A DNA stretch of 64,000 nt from contig NZ_JAUSKL010000046.1 of NCBI RefSeq assembly GCF_030646925.1, positions 18,891-82,890 on the forward strand. Reading direction: 5' to 3'. This document shows positions 54,361 through 62,232 of this stretch, one piece after another. Made by a program: the position numbers and the translations under genes. The stretch's first letter is position 1. Each line of letters starts with the position of its first letter. The DNA comes from Candidatus Binatus sp. GTDB taxonomy: Bacteria; Desulfobacterota; Binatia; Binatales; Binataceae. The notes below the pieces were generated by a model. It did no database searches. It saw only the letters and a list, made by a program, of their open reading frames with translations, and was not told the DNA's origin.

Positions 54361-55047
54361 ATGTCAGACGACGCAATTGTCGGGTTTCTGGTGGCGGTGG
54401 CAGTAATGTTTATTGGCCCACCTCTCACAACGTATCTCAGTGGAAAACGCGGCCAAATGTTCAGTCTAGCTTTAGGCATCATCATCTTTCTGATGGCGTG
54501 GGAATGGCAAAGAATCAGTCCCCACATCAGCACAGAACTTCACGCCTCGCTCTTGACGTTGGCGTCGAACGCCTACGTCTGGCTCGCGTTGTTGGGGATC
54601 GCGTGGATTTATTTTGCGGTAGGCAACCTACTGCAAATGCGCAGGCCGTTCAGAGATATCATATGGCCAGCGCCGCAACCTCCACTTCCTGAATCGTTTC
54701 AGCCGGATGCATCACTTTTGGCAAAAAGTCTGACGCGTGATCCGGCGTTTGGTAAATTCAAGGCTCAGATCCTCTATACCAATAACGACAAGTGCACCCG
54801 TCTCGCGAAGGAACTCGCCGAAATCCTGAAAGACGCCAATTGGGAACTGACGAGTCCGCCGACTCTCGTTAGTCCTGAGGTGCAGCTACCAAAAGGCGTC
54901 TCGCTGCGAAGCAGCCGCAGTGGGGCGGCGAGCAATGCGCGCATGTATCTCCGTAACGCGCTCACCGAAATTGGATTGCAGCCAGACTCAGAAGAACGGG
55001 CAGAACTCAGAATGTACGATTATTGCTTCGTCTATTTTGTGGAATAA
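54361..55047 (+). CDS. Transposon passenger: unknown membrane protein
   Basis: 228 residues from ATG 54361, with GCGGGGGT before it. Three membrane helices (about 5-26, 35-52, 64-88) in the first 90 residues, then about 135 soluble residues (LLAKSLTRDPAFGKFKAQILYTNNDKCTRLAKELAEILKDANWEL) that end in MYDYCFVYFVE. The soluble part has the look of a cytoplasmic sensor or hydrolase-like domain but no family is recognised. It is the only rightward gene inside the element and faces the PIN toxin gene. Confidence 0.75.
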   Translation: MSDDAIVGFLVAVAVMFIGPPLTTYLSGKRGQMFSLALGIIIFLMAWEWQRISPHISTELHASLLTLASNAYVWLALLGIAWIYFAVGNLLQMRRPFRDIIWPAPQPPLPESFQPDASLLAKSLTRDPAFGKFKAQILYTNNDKCTRLAKELAEILKDANWELTSPPTLVSPEVQLPKGVSLRSSRSGAASNARMYLRNALTEIGLQPDSEERAELRMYDYCFVYFVE

Positions 55048-55062
55048 AAGGTCGTGTGGCTA

Positions 55063-55473
55063 CTACCACCATCCTTTGCGTGTAGGCACAAAGCCAGCAG
55101 GCAGTTGAATTTTTCTTCGCGACAGGGATTCCTTGCCAATTGTATAACAGAAGGGCCGATATTCGCCTCGCATAATATTATCCATACTGCGCAAGTGTTT
55201 TTCGAGCATCTTCGCCATTTCGGCACCGGTGAAATTGCCCGATGAGAACGCAAACCGTCCCAGCTCGTGCTTGATAATGTTTTCCAGTTCCAATGGAATT
55301 AGCATCTGCGCTTTGTCTTTGGTTAAGACTGCCCAACTATTTTTGCCGGGAAGGGGCATCCAGGCGACATCCAGCGTTCCCCGCTTTAAGTAGTCGAGGT
55401 GATTCCGATGGGCAATGTCCAATTTCTCGAAAAGGGAAATTATCTCTGCGCATCGGCAGAGGTCTTCGTCCAA
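55063..55473 (-). CDS. Transposon passenger: PIN-like toxin (VapC45-type)
   Basis: 136 residues from TTG 55473. LDEDLCRCAEIISLF at the start would hold the first PIN acid; GTLDVAWMPLPGKNSWAVLTKDKAQ and the end YTIGKESLSRRKIQLPAGF resemble PIN-like VapC45 proteins. The reading frame is open upstream as RYRSTFFLDEDL, so the true start may be a rare codon a little further up, overlapping the antitoxin end. It follows the DUF433 gene by 19 bases as a toxin-antitoxin pair. Nuclease activity is inferred from family only. Confidence 0.72.
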   Translation of the reverse strand: MDEDLCRCAEIISLFEKLDIAHRNHLDYLKRGTLDVAWMPLPGKNSWAVLTKDKAQMLIPLELENIIKHELGRFAFSSGNFTGAEMAKMLEKHLRSMDNIMRGEYRPFCYTIGKESLSRRKIQLPAGFVPTRKGWW

Positions 55474-55492
55474 GAAGAAGGTCGAGCGGTAT

Positions 55493-56164
55493 CTACGCAG
55501 CTGCCCCGTAGGGACGTTCCCATCTGATTGCTTCGTAGACCTGCTCCTCGGTAAGCCCGTATTCTTTGGCTAAGACTAGCGGGTGCTCTCGTGCTGAAAA
55601 TCGAGAAGCAATAATAGCAGTTGATATTCCGGTGCCATCGATGACAGACCTTCCAGAAGCAATCCGTAGCCCTATGGAAACTATTTTTGGTTCATCTGGA
55701 GATGCGTCTTTCACAAAAGGAAATAACTTGGTGTCATCCCAACTGATGCGTTGCAAAAACATCGAAACGATGGGCCGCATTACGACCTGCCCGCCGTGCG
55801 ATACGTCTACCAATTCATGTTCGTCACTCGTTTGGAATAATAAAGATGCGCCATCAGTCCTTGCGCGCGGGTCGAGCAAAGGATGAATGGTGTCGTACAT
55901 GCTTTTGGCAGTGACTATTCCGTTGCGAACGCTCTCCAGAGACAGGCGTTCTCGCAGCGCCCGTATTACATGGCATTCTAAGAGATTCGCAAACGACAGT
56001 TCTAAGGGCTGAACATTCGCGGTGAGAATCAGCGCAGGCAAATCGCGTTTAGCGATACACCACTCGCGTAGTGTTCCCGGCTGAATGCGCAGGTATCGAG
56101 CAGCGCTGGCCAGGCTGTACGCAGGTGCATCAAACAGCGGATCGTTAGATTCGTAAGGCAACAT
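55493..56164 (-). CDS. Transposon passenger: DUF433 antitoxin-like protein
   Basis: 223 residues. An N-terminal MerR-like HTH (YSLASAARYLRIQPGTLREWCI), a middle domain (LLECHVIRALRERLSLESVRNGIVTAKSMYD), and the C-terminal DUF433 (RSVIDGTGISTAIIASRFSAREHPLVLAKEYGLTEEQVYEAIRWE). DUF433 proteins commonly accompany DUF5615 or PIN-like nucleases. It would bind DNA and neutralise the nuclease encoded downstream. Confidence 0.8.
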   Translation of the reverse strand: MLPYESNDPLFDAPAYSLASAARYLRIQPGTLREWCIAKRDLPALILTANVQPLELSFANLLECHVIRALRERLSLESVRNGIVTAKSMYDTIHPLLDPRARTDGASLLFQTSDEHELVDVSHGGQVVMRPIVSMFLQRISWDDTKLFPFVKDASPDEPKIVSIGLRIASGRSVIDGTGISTAIIASRFSAREHPLVLAKEYGLTEEQVYEAIRWERPYGAAA

Positions 56165-56208
56165 TTATGCGTACGTCCAGTGTTGCTAGCCCGATGTTAG
56201 CATGGCTG

Positions 56209-56343
56209 TCAAGAGCCGCCCGTTCGTTGTTCGTCGGCCTTCTTTTTTGAGCGCCGTCTCGGTTTCTGCTTCTCACTTTTTTCTTTTGGCGTCGATACCA
56301 GGAGCTTCATGAGTCGCTCGAAGTCGAGGCCGCCGGATGACAT
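56209..56343 (-). CDS. Short basic ORF downstream of the transposase
   Basis: 44 residues from ATG 56343: an acidic-hydrophobic start (SGGLDFERLMKLLVSTP) and a very basic tail (KPRRRSKKKADEQR). It lies 50 bases after the transposase stop in the same direction and inside the element. Tiny ORFs with a DFERLMK-like start and Lys/Arg tail could be accessory factors of the transposon. Reality unproven. Confidence 0.4.
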   Translation of the reverse strand: MSSGGLDFERLMKLLVSTPKEKSEKQKPRRRSKKKADEQRTGGS

Positions 56344-56393
56344 GCTGAGTGATTTGCCCACGTCGCCACTTTACCGAAGGCGCAGGCGGACGG

Positions 56394-57326
56394 CTACACG
56401 CGTGAAAGCAATGCGCGGAAAATGTCCGGATTCTCGCGATGATTGTACCGGAAGGCAAATTCGTTCAAGTACAGCGGCAGATAATTCTTGCTGACCTTGT
56501 GGTACGAGCCGACGATTCCGCGCTTCAGAAGCGACCAGAAGCGCTCTATCGTGTTCGTATGAATCGCGCCGACAACGTATTCCTGCTTGCTGTGATTGAC
56601 GGTCTGATGTGGGTATCCAGCGCGAGTCAGTTGCCGGTATCCGGAATTCTCATCCGTCGAGATCAACGTGACCTTTTGCGACACGGCTTCTTTGACGAAG
56701 TTTTGCAGAGTGTTGAATCCGGCTTCCTCGATCATCTGGCAGACCACGTTGCCTTTCCGCGAGATCGCGCCGATTACCATCGTCTTGTCTTTGTACTGGC
56801 CGCCCTCGCCCTTGCCGTACATGCGCTTGTTCGCGTGCTGGTTTTTGTTCTTGCCACCGATCCAAGTTTCGTCGGCTTCCACTTCGCCGATTAGCTGATC
56901 GAACGTCTCGTTTTTCATCGCAGCGCGGATGCGCGTGCACATATACCACGCCGTCTCATACGAGCCGCTTCCGATCTGCCGGTGAATCTGTAGAGCGCTC
57001 ATTCCCTTCTTGGACTGGCACATGAGATAGCCGACTTGAAACCACGTCACGAGCGGATATTTCGTATTCTCGAAAATCGTTCCGGTGATCACGCTGAATC
57101 GGTATCCGTTCTTGTTGCACTTGCGGCACTGCCAGCGCCATTGCTCCGCCTTGACCGCGTGAACGTTTTCATTCTGGCAGCGCGGGCAACGTACGCCAGA
57201 AGGCCAGCGTAGATCACGGAGATAGGCCTTGCACGCATCTTCGGTCGAGAAATGGCTCATCGTCTGAGCCAGCGTGTATCGAGGCTTTACGGTCAGCGGC
57301 TTCGGTGGTTGATTGCGCTTGTTCAT
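56394..57326 (-). CDS. IS1595 family transposase (ISXO2-like)
   Basis: 310 residues. N-terminal zinc ribbon (CPRC ... CRKC, about residues 47-73), then an ISXO2-like DDE domain: Asp in VEADETWIGGKNKN, Asp in LISTDENSGYRQL and Glu in NTIERFWSLLKRGIVGSYHKVS, with the K after it. All catalytic residues are present. It is transcribed leftwards from near the right end of the element, 32 bases inside the terminal repeat. Confidence 0.94.
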   Translation of the reverse strand: MNKRNQPPKPLTVKPRYTLAQTMSHFSTEDACKAYLRDLRWPSGVRCPRCQNENVHAVKAEQWRWQCRKCNKNGYRFSVITGTIFENTKYPLVTWFQVGYLMCQSKKGMSALQIHRQIGSGSYETAWYMCTRIRAAMKNETFDQLIGEVEADETWIGGKNKNQHANKRMYGKGEGGQYKDKTMVIGAISRKGNVVCQMIEEAGFNTLQNFVKEAVSQKVTLISTDENSGYRQLTRAGYPHQTVNHSKQEYVVGAIHTNTIERFWSLLKRGIVGSYHKVSKNYLPLYLNEFAFRYNHRENPDIFRALLSRV

Positions 57327-57357
57327 AATGAATGAAATTTAGCGCTTTTCGGTGAGC

Positions 57358-57380
57358 GTGTCAAGTGCCGGATAATCCCC
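57358..57380 (-). repeat. Right terminal inverted repeat of the IS1595 element
   Basis: Read leftward it starts GGGGATTATCCGGCAC and ends TTGACAC; followed outside by AACCAAAT, identical to the left flank. Confidence 0.88.
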
Positions 57381-57391
57381 AACCAAATGGG

Positions 57392-57407
57392 CGTTTCACG
57401 TGAAACG
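57392..57407. promoter_or_regulatory. parS-like ParB binding site 1
   Basis: CGTTTCACGTGAAACG, a perfect palindrome that agrees with the 16-bp bacterial parS consensus (TGTTTCACGTGAAACA) except for the outermost pair. It starts 3 bases after the right target duplication of the transposon. Confidence 0.88.
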
Positions 57408-57423
57408 TCGAAACCACTCAGAA

Positions 57424-57439
57424 TGTTTCACGTGAAACG
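57424..57439. promoter_or_regulatory. parS-like ParB binding site 2
   Basis: TGTTTCACGTGAAACG, 15 of 16 positions as the parS consensus, 16 bases from site 1, in a non-coding stretch upstream of the acyl-CoA dehydrogenase gene. Confidence 0.9.
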
Positions 57440-57630
57440 TTTAATGCGAACGTCCGCGAATGAGCAGACGCGTTCAGCCCGGATGCGTCGATACTCAGCA
57501 GAATCGATGCGCGACACCGGAGCGCACGAGACGGCTGAAAAACCTTTGCGAAGCTGTCATCGACGCACTATCTTGAAGCGACTTCCGCCGACTAGCGCGC
57601 GAATCAACTCGAACCGGCAGGTGCTATCCA

Positions 57631-58743
57631 ATGGATTTCGGACTCAGCGAAGAACAGCTTCAACTCAAGGACAGCGCGCGCTCATTCCTGAGCGGCGAGT
57701 GCGCCACCACTGTGGTCCGCAAAATCATGGCGAGCGACGACGGCTACCCGCGCGACCTCTACGCCCAAATCGCGAAGCTCGGATGGAACGGCTTGATCAT
57801 CCCGGAGCGATACGGTGGCGCAGGACTCGGGATGCTCGACATGGCGATGCTGCTCGAAGAAGCCGGCTACGCCGCGATGCCGGGGCCGTTTCTTTTTTCC
57901 TCGGTCCTCGCCGCGAGCGCGCTCATCAACAGCAAATCCGACGAGCTCAAGGCGAAGTGGCTGCCTGCGATCGCGGAAGGCAAAGCGGTCGGCACGGTCG
58001 CGATTGTCGAGGGCGCCGGCAGCGTCGATCCCGCGGATATCTGGACGCTCGCGAGCAAGGAGGGCGAGGGCTGGCTCCTGAACGGCAGCAAGATGCTCGC
58101 GCCGTATGCCAACGTCGCGGACTTCATCATCGTCGCGGCGCGGGCCGGAACCGGCAGTCACGACCTGCGCCTCTTTTTGATCGAGACCAGGGACAACGGC
58201 GTCAAGACCCGCCTGCTCAAAAACCTCGATATGACGCGCCGCGTCTCGGTCGTCGAGATGAATTGCGCGACGGCGGTGATGCTCGAGGACAGCACCACAT
58301 CGTTCGCGCATCTGCTCGACGTGGCCTCAGTCGCGATCGCCGCCGATTCGCTCGGCGGTACCGAACGCGCGCTCGAGATGGCGGTCGATTACTCGAAAGT
58401 GCGCGAGCAATTCGGCAAGCCGATCGGATCGTTCCAGGCGCTGAAGCATGCCGCGGCTGAAATCGTCGCCGACCTCGAACCTGCGCGCTCGCTGCTGTGG
58501 TACGCCGCGTATGCGCTCGATTCGGGCGCCGCCAACGCCTCGCGCTTCGCCGCGATGGCCAAGGCGCGCCTCTCTGAAGTGTACAGCCGCGCCAGCGATC
58601 GCGCGGTGCTGATGCATGGCGGAATCGGCTTTACCTGGGAGCACGACATGCATCTCTGGTTCAAGCGCGCGCGCTTCAACGAGTCGTACTTCGGCTCGCC
58701 GGCCTATCATCGCGAACGCGTCGCCAGCCTCGGCGGCTACTGA
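57631..58743 (+). CDS. Acyl-CoA dehydrogenase family protein
   Basis: 370 residues. N-terminal helices (MDFGLSEEQLQLKDSARSFL), FAD and acyl-CoA binding regions (LIIPERYGGAGLGMLDMAMLLEEAGYAAMPGPFL), and the C-terminal helical domain with REQFGKPIGSFQALKHAAAEI and MHGGIGFTWEHDMHLWFKRA. The usual catalytic Glu place near the C-terminus is not the ordinary YxGTxE form; shorter ACAD-like paralogs often pair as heterodimers with another ACAD. It heads a three-gene unit with an LLM oxidoreductase and an acetoacetate-decarboxylase-like gene. Confidence 0.88.
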   Translation: MDFGLSEEQLQLKDSARSFLSGECATTVVRKIMASDDGYPRDLYAQIAKLGWNGLIIPERYGGAGLGMLDMAMLLEEAGYAAMPGPFLFSSVLAASALINSKSDELKAKWLPAIAEGKAVGTVAIVEGAGSVDPADIWTLASKEGEGWLLNGSKMLAPYANVADFIIVAARAGTGSHDLRLFLIETRDNGVKTRLLKNLDMTRRVSVVEMNCATAVMLEDSTTSFAHLLDVASVAIAADSLGGTERALEMAVDYSKVREQFGKPIGSFQALKHAAAEIVADLEPARSLLWYAAYALDSGAANASRFAAMAKARLSEVYSRASDRAVLMHGGIGFTWEHDMHLWFKRARFNESYFGSPAYHRERVASLGGY

Positions 58744-58750
58744 GTGCATC

Positions 58751-59797
58751 ATGAAATTCGACATCTTCTATCAATTGCCCGAAGCCGCGACCCAGAACAC
58801 GGCGCAGCGTTATCGCGAACTGATCGCGGAGTCGGCCGAGGCCGATCGCCTCGGTTTCGACACGGTGTGGCTGGCCGAGGTTCATTTCGCGCCGCGATTC
58901 TCTGCGATGCCGACGCCGCTGATGATTCTCGCGGCGATCGCCGAGCGCACCACTCGACTCCGCCTCGGGATGGCGGTGAACCTGATGCCGCTGCATCATC
59001 CGCTGCGACTCGCCGAGGAAATCGCGACGCTCGATGTCCTTTCCGGCGGACGCGTCGAGTTTGGCGCCGGTCGCGGCGCATTCGCGCTGAACTATCGCGG
59101 CTATGGCGTCGAGATGGCGAACAGCCGCGAGTTGTTCGAGGAAGGGCTCGAAATTATCAAGGCGGCTTGGACCCAGCGGCGGCTCACGTTTCACGTGAAA
59201 CATTTCCACGCCGACAATCTCGAAGTCGTGCCGAAGCCGATTCAGCGGCCGCATCCGCCGATTCGGCTCGCCGCCAACAGCGTTGAGACTTTCACGTTCG
59301 CAGGCGCTCACGCTTATCCGATTTTCGCTGGTGGTCCGGTCAATCCGATTCCGGTGCTCGGCGAACGCCTCGAAATTTACAATCGCGCACTTGCAGATGC
59401 GGGCCACAAGCGCCCCGACGATTGGCTCGCCGCCGCGCTGATGGTGTTCGTCGGCCGCGACAAGGCCCACGTCCGCGCGACGATCGAGCCGAGTCTCCGC
59501 AACTACTTCGACGTCGTCAGCGAGATCATCGAGCCGGAGAGTCCATCGGCGGAGCATCAGGCGGCATTTCTGGCCATGCGCGAGCGGCTCAAGAATATCG
59601 ACTATCCGACCGTCGATTCGATGATGGGGATTTTCGGCGACGCGGAATATTGCATCGATCGGATCGCCGAGTTGAAAGAGCGATTCAAGTTCTCGCGCCT
59701 GGTCTGCTGGTTTGAGACCGGCGGGCTTAGCGGTCATCAGAACGTGATCGATGCGATGCGCCTGTTCGCCGACCGAGTGATGCCGAAATTTCAGTAG
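58751..59797 (+). CDS. LLM class flavin-dependent oxidoreductase
   Basis: 348 residues from ATG 58751, 7 bases after the acyl-CoA dehydrogenase stop. Bacterial-luciferase-like: ADRLGFDTVWLAEVHFAPRFSAMPTPLMILAAIAERTTRLRLGMAVNLMPLHHPLRLAEEIATLDVLSGGRVEFGAGRGA. The AEVHF motif and the GRG core put it near alkanal monooxygenase-type enzymes. A parS-like site (59187-59202) lies inside the reading frame and codes for TFHVKH. Together with the neighbouring acyl-CoA enzyme it may act on an aliphatic or terpenoid compound. Confidence 0.88.
   Translation: MKFDIFYQLPEAATQNTAQRYRELIAESAEADRLGFDTVWLAEVHFAPRFSAMPTPLMILAAIAERTTRLRLGMAVNLMPLHHPLRLAEEIATLDVLSGGRVEFGAGRGAFALNYRGYGVEMANSRELFEEGLEIIKAAWTQRRLTFHVKHFHADNLEVVPKPIQRPHPPIRLAANSVETFTFAGAHAYPIFAGGPVNPIPVLGERLEIYNRALADAGHKRPDDWLAAALMVFVGRDKAHVRATIEPSLRNYFDVVSEIIEPESPSAEHQAAFLAMRERLKNIDYPTVDSMMGIFGDAEYCIDRIAELKERFKFSRLVCWFETGGLSGHQNVIDAMRLFADRVMPKFQ
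59187..59202. promoter_or_regulatory. parS-like ParB binding site 3 (inside a coding region)
   Basis: CGTTTCACGTGAAACA, 15 of 16 positions as the consensus, inside the LLM oxidoreductase gene 1.75 kb from site 2. Location inside a gene is common for parS. Confidence 0.88.
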
Positions 59798-59867
59798 TGA
59801 GGCTTGGCGGCGACGCCGTCACGGTGCTACGACCAGAACAGATTCTGGCCGCGGTGGGAGGTTTGTG

Positions 59868-60641
59868 ATGGCATCGAATAGCTGGGTGAAATCGCCCGAA
59901 GAAATCCGCAAGATCGAAGACGTCCTCGCCAAGCCGGCGTTCCTCGAGGGCCGCACGCTCACCGTCACTTATCTCACGCGCCCGGAGATCGTGCGCGCGG
60001 TGCTGCCGCCGCCGCTCGAGCCCGTGGGCGAACCGTTAGTGTCGGTTGGAGTCGGCACGTTCGGCAGTTCGAACTGTGTCGGCGCGTTCGCCGGCGGATG
60101 GGTCGATGTGCGCGCGAAGTACAACGGTATCGAGGCGAACTATTGCCTCGCGATGCCGATGTCCACCGACGTCGCGATCATTTTCGGGCGCGAGTTGTTC
60201 GGCGAGCCGAAGAAGCAGGGGCGCGTGCGCCTCGAGCGCGACGGCGACGTGGTGCGCGGCACCGTCGAGCGTCACGGCATCTCGTATCTTTCGGTCGAGG
60301 CGCGGCTCACCGAAGACGTACCGATCAATGGGCCGGCGATGAGCGATCGTTTTCATTTCAAGTTTATGCATGCCGCTGATGGCCGCGGACTCGAGTTCGA
60401 TCCGGTGATCGTGCACGCGCATTTCGAGACCCAGCTGCGCGCGCTGAAACGCGGCGAGGGCAAGGCGATCTTCAAGGCATCGCATCACGATCCGCTGACG
60501 GAACTTGAGATCCTGGAATTTCGCGGCGCGGTGTACCTGGAAGGCGACATCTACGCGAACGCGAAACGGATCGGCACGGTGGACGCGAAACGCTTTCTGC
60601 CGTACGCCTTTCAGAATATCGACGACTACAGCGCGATCTGA
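59868..60641 (+). CDS. Acetoacetate decarboxylase family protein
   Basis: 257 residues from ATG 59868 with GGGAGG at 59857-59862. LTVTYLTRPEIVRAVLPPPLEP, the body MPMSTDVAIIFGRELFGEPKKQGRVRLERDGDVVRGTVERHG, and NAKRIGTVDAKRFLPYAFQN are ADC-family. The Lys of GEPKKQG is the usual Schiff-base lysine position. It probably decarboxylates or hydrolyses a beta-keto acid. Third gene of the acyl-CoA dehydrogenase unit. Confidence 0.85.
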   Translation: MASNSWVKSPEEIRKIEDVLAKPAFLEGRTLTVTYLTRPEIVRAVLPPPLEPVGEPLVSVGVGTFGSSNCVGAFAGGWVDVRAKYNGIEANYCLAMPMSTDVAIIFGRELFGEPKKQGRVRLERDGDVVRGTVERHGISYLSVEARLTEDVPINGPAMSDRFHFKFMHAADGRGLEFDPVIVHAHFETQLRALKRGEGKAIFKASHHDPLTELEILEFRGAVYLEGDIYANAKRIGTVDAKRFLPYAFQNIDDYSAI

Positions 60642-60658
60642 TTCGCGGCGCGCAGCGA

Positions 60659-61321
60659 TCACTTTGCGTCCGACTTCGGCGGCGGCTGCGCGCGTGCGTC
60701 CGCGATGTTGACTGCGCGCAGAATGTCGGTCTTGGTGACGATCCCCTCGAGCCGGCCGTGGTCTTCAGTCACCAGGATCATTTGCGTCCCGTGCTCGCGC
60801 ACCAACAGTCTGAGCGCTTCGCCGAGGCCGCTGTCGGCGGTTACGCAAGTTGGATTTCGATCGGCCAGTTCAGCGACCGTGGCCTGATCCCATTTTTCGG
60901 GCGCGACGCCGCTCACCAGCGCGAGCGACTTCCACCAGAAGGAATGCACGTCGATGTAGCCCTGATGGTTGTGATACGCGCGAACGATTTCCTCGGTCGA
61001 GTGTTCGTTCGGATCGGCGGTGCAGAACTGCATGATAAGTCCAGTCAACACGAAGCCGGCGACGAGTCCCACCGCAATAGCCCAGTGATGCGCGAGGTAG
61101 TAAGGAAGGACCGCAGCCCAGATTACGTCGAGGACCATCACTGCGATCGCAGTGATCATCAATCCGGTGACGACACCTATTACAGGCGCAACCAGTAGCC
61201 ACTTCTGGATGTCGCGCGAGTAAGTGGCGGCAAGATCCTCATGAACGAGGGCGCTGTATTTGCGGAACAGCCGATGACTAAGGAGCCTGGAATTCAAGAA
61301 GGTCTCGAGGAGTCGGGGCAT
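60659..61321 (-). CDS. Shortened ClC-like membrane protein fused to CBS motifs
   Basis: 220 residues from ATG 61321. Residues 1-130 resemble the N-terminal two to three helices of ClC chloride channels (KYSALVHEDLAATYSRDIQKWLLVAPVIGVVTGLMITAI, GLIMQFCTADPNEHSTEEIVRAYHNHQGYID). From about 140 the chain jumps straight to the CBS domain end (DQATVAELADRNPTCVTADSGLGEALRLLVREHGTQMILVTEDHGRLEGIVTKTDILRA). The ion-conducting core of a normal ClC (several hundred residues) is missing while the frame stays open. Either a decaying gene or a small CBS sensor. Confidence 0.7.
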   Translation of the reverse strand: MPRLLETFLNSRLLSHRLFRKYSALVHEDLAATYSRDIQKWLLVAPVIGVVTGLMITAIAVMVLDVIWAAVLPYYLAHHWAIAVGLVAGFVLTGLIMQFCTADPNEHSTEEIVRAYHNHQGYIDVHSFWWKSLALVSGVAPEKWDQATVAELADRNPTCVTADSGLGEALRLLVREHGTQMILVTEDHGRLEGIVTKTDILRAVNIADARAQPPPKSDAK

Positions 61322-61742
61322 TGCGGACCTTTGCTGAGAGTTGGTGGATTTTTGTAGCTGAACGATCTTGCCTGATGCGCCGCAGTCGAAAAATGAGATG
61401 TGCCACCGTGACACACGCCGCGCGACATCGTAGCAGGATCGCAACAAAAATTAATTGCGCGCTAACTGCGCGTACGAAAAGAACCTACCGCTGCTAACGA
61501 ATCACCTATCTAGCTTCGTCGTGGCCTCTTAGGGCCGCATCAAGCAACTTAAGTAGCGTCATTAGCGTTCAGCGCAGCGTCAAACGTGCTTTGTAGATTC
61601 GTCGCGGCTCATAGGACAGTTTGCGCCTGATGGCACGTGTCTTGGAGATGCGAGATGTGGTTCAGGAAGTGCGGGTTGGCGCTGGCCAAAACGCCGCGCA
61701 AATGGTATCAGGAACAGTCCTTTCGTTGCGGGCTTTTACAAA
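61322..61742. other. Intergenic region before the response regulator
   Basis: No gene seen. Part is AT-richer than the surroundings. TGGCAC-N5-TTGG at 61631-61645 is near a sigma54 (-24/-12) pattern but lacks the C of the GC at -12. Confidence 0.5.
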
Positions 61743-62213
61743 ATGAGTGACACTGGCAAGGGGGAAAACCAGCCGCCGATAACTCCGGCGGTGCGGATTT
61801 TCCTGGTTGAAGACAATCCCGATCACGTTTTCATCGCACTAACAGTCGTTAGGCAAGTGCTGGGCGACGATATCGAGATCGTTCATGCGCAAAACGCCGA
61901 CGAAGCACTCGAGATGATCACCCAGTTTACCGAACTCGATCGACCTGACCTGTTTCTCATCGACCTTCGCCTGCCGGACAACGGCGGCTTCTCGGTGCTG
62001 CAAGCGACGCGCTCGAATGAAGCGCTCGCGTCAGTGCCGATGTTCGTCATCACCAGCTCGCTCTTCGATCGCGACATCGCCGAAAGCTACGAACTGGGAG
62101 CTTCCGCGGTGCTGTGCAAGCCGCTCTCGCGTGCGAAGTTGCGCGATGAACTGGTGCGCGTCGGCGCGTTGCCAATCTCGCATCGCCCACTCGATCGAAC
62201 CTACCGGCAATAG
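61743..62213 (+). CDS. Single-domain response regulator
   Basis: 156 residues with only a receiver domain: acidic pocket VEDNPDH, phosphoacceptor Asp in LFLIDLRLPDNGG, the Thr/Ser of VITSS and Lys of VLCKPLSR. It resembles Rcp1/CheY-like regulators linked to hybrid or phytochrome kinases; the last 20 residues are unstructured. No kinase is in the window. The reading frame starts at ATG 61743 after a long non-coding stretch. Confidence 0.88.
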   Translation: MSDTGKGENQPPITPAVRIFLVEDNPDHVFIALTVVRQVLGDDIEIVHAQNADEALEMITQFTELDRPDLFLIDLRLPDNGGFSVLQATRSNEALASVPMFVITSSLFDRDIAESYELGASAVLCKPLSRAKLRDELVRVGALPISHRPLDRTYRQ

Positions 62214-62232
62214 CGGCGGTGACTGCTCGATG

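Larger units (their letters stand above)
54268..57380. mobile_element. IS1595-family transposon with passenger genes (3113 bp)
   Basis: Defined by 23-bp terminal inverted repeats (54268-54290 and 57358-57380; 19 of 23 positions equal; both hold GATTATCCGG and TTGACAC, and begin GG) and by an 8-bp direct repeat AACCAAAT just outside each end (54260-54267 and 57381-57388), the target duplication length known for IS1595. Inside are a transposase, a short basic ORF, a DUF433/PIN-like pair and a three-helix membrane protein. Its base composition is visibly less GC-rich than the surrounding genes. The transposase is full length, so the element may still be active. Confidence 0.9.

Noticed and set aside
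57387..58460. Long rightward ORF over the parS sites and acyl-CoA dehydrogenase
   Set aside because: Arg-rich, low-complexity translation in a shadow frame; the true gene is 57631-58743.
61631..61645. Possible sigma54 promoter TGGCAC-N5-TTGG
   Set aside because: The invariant C of the -12 GC is missing and no bacterial enhancer-binding protein gene is near.
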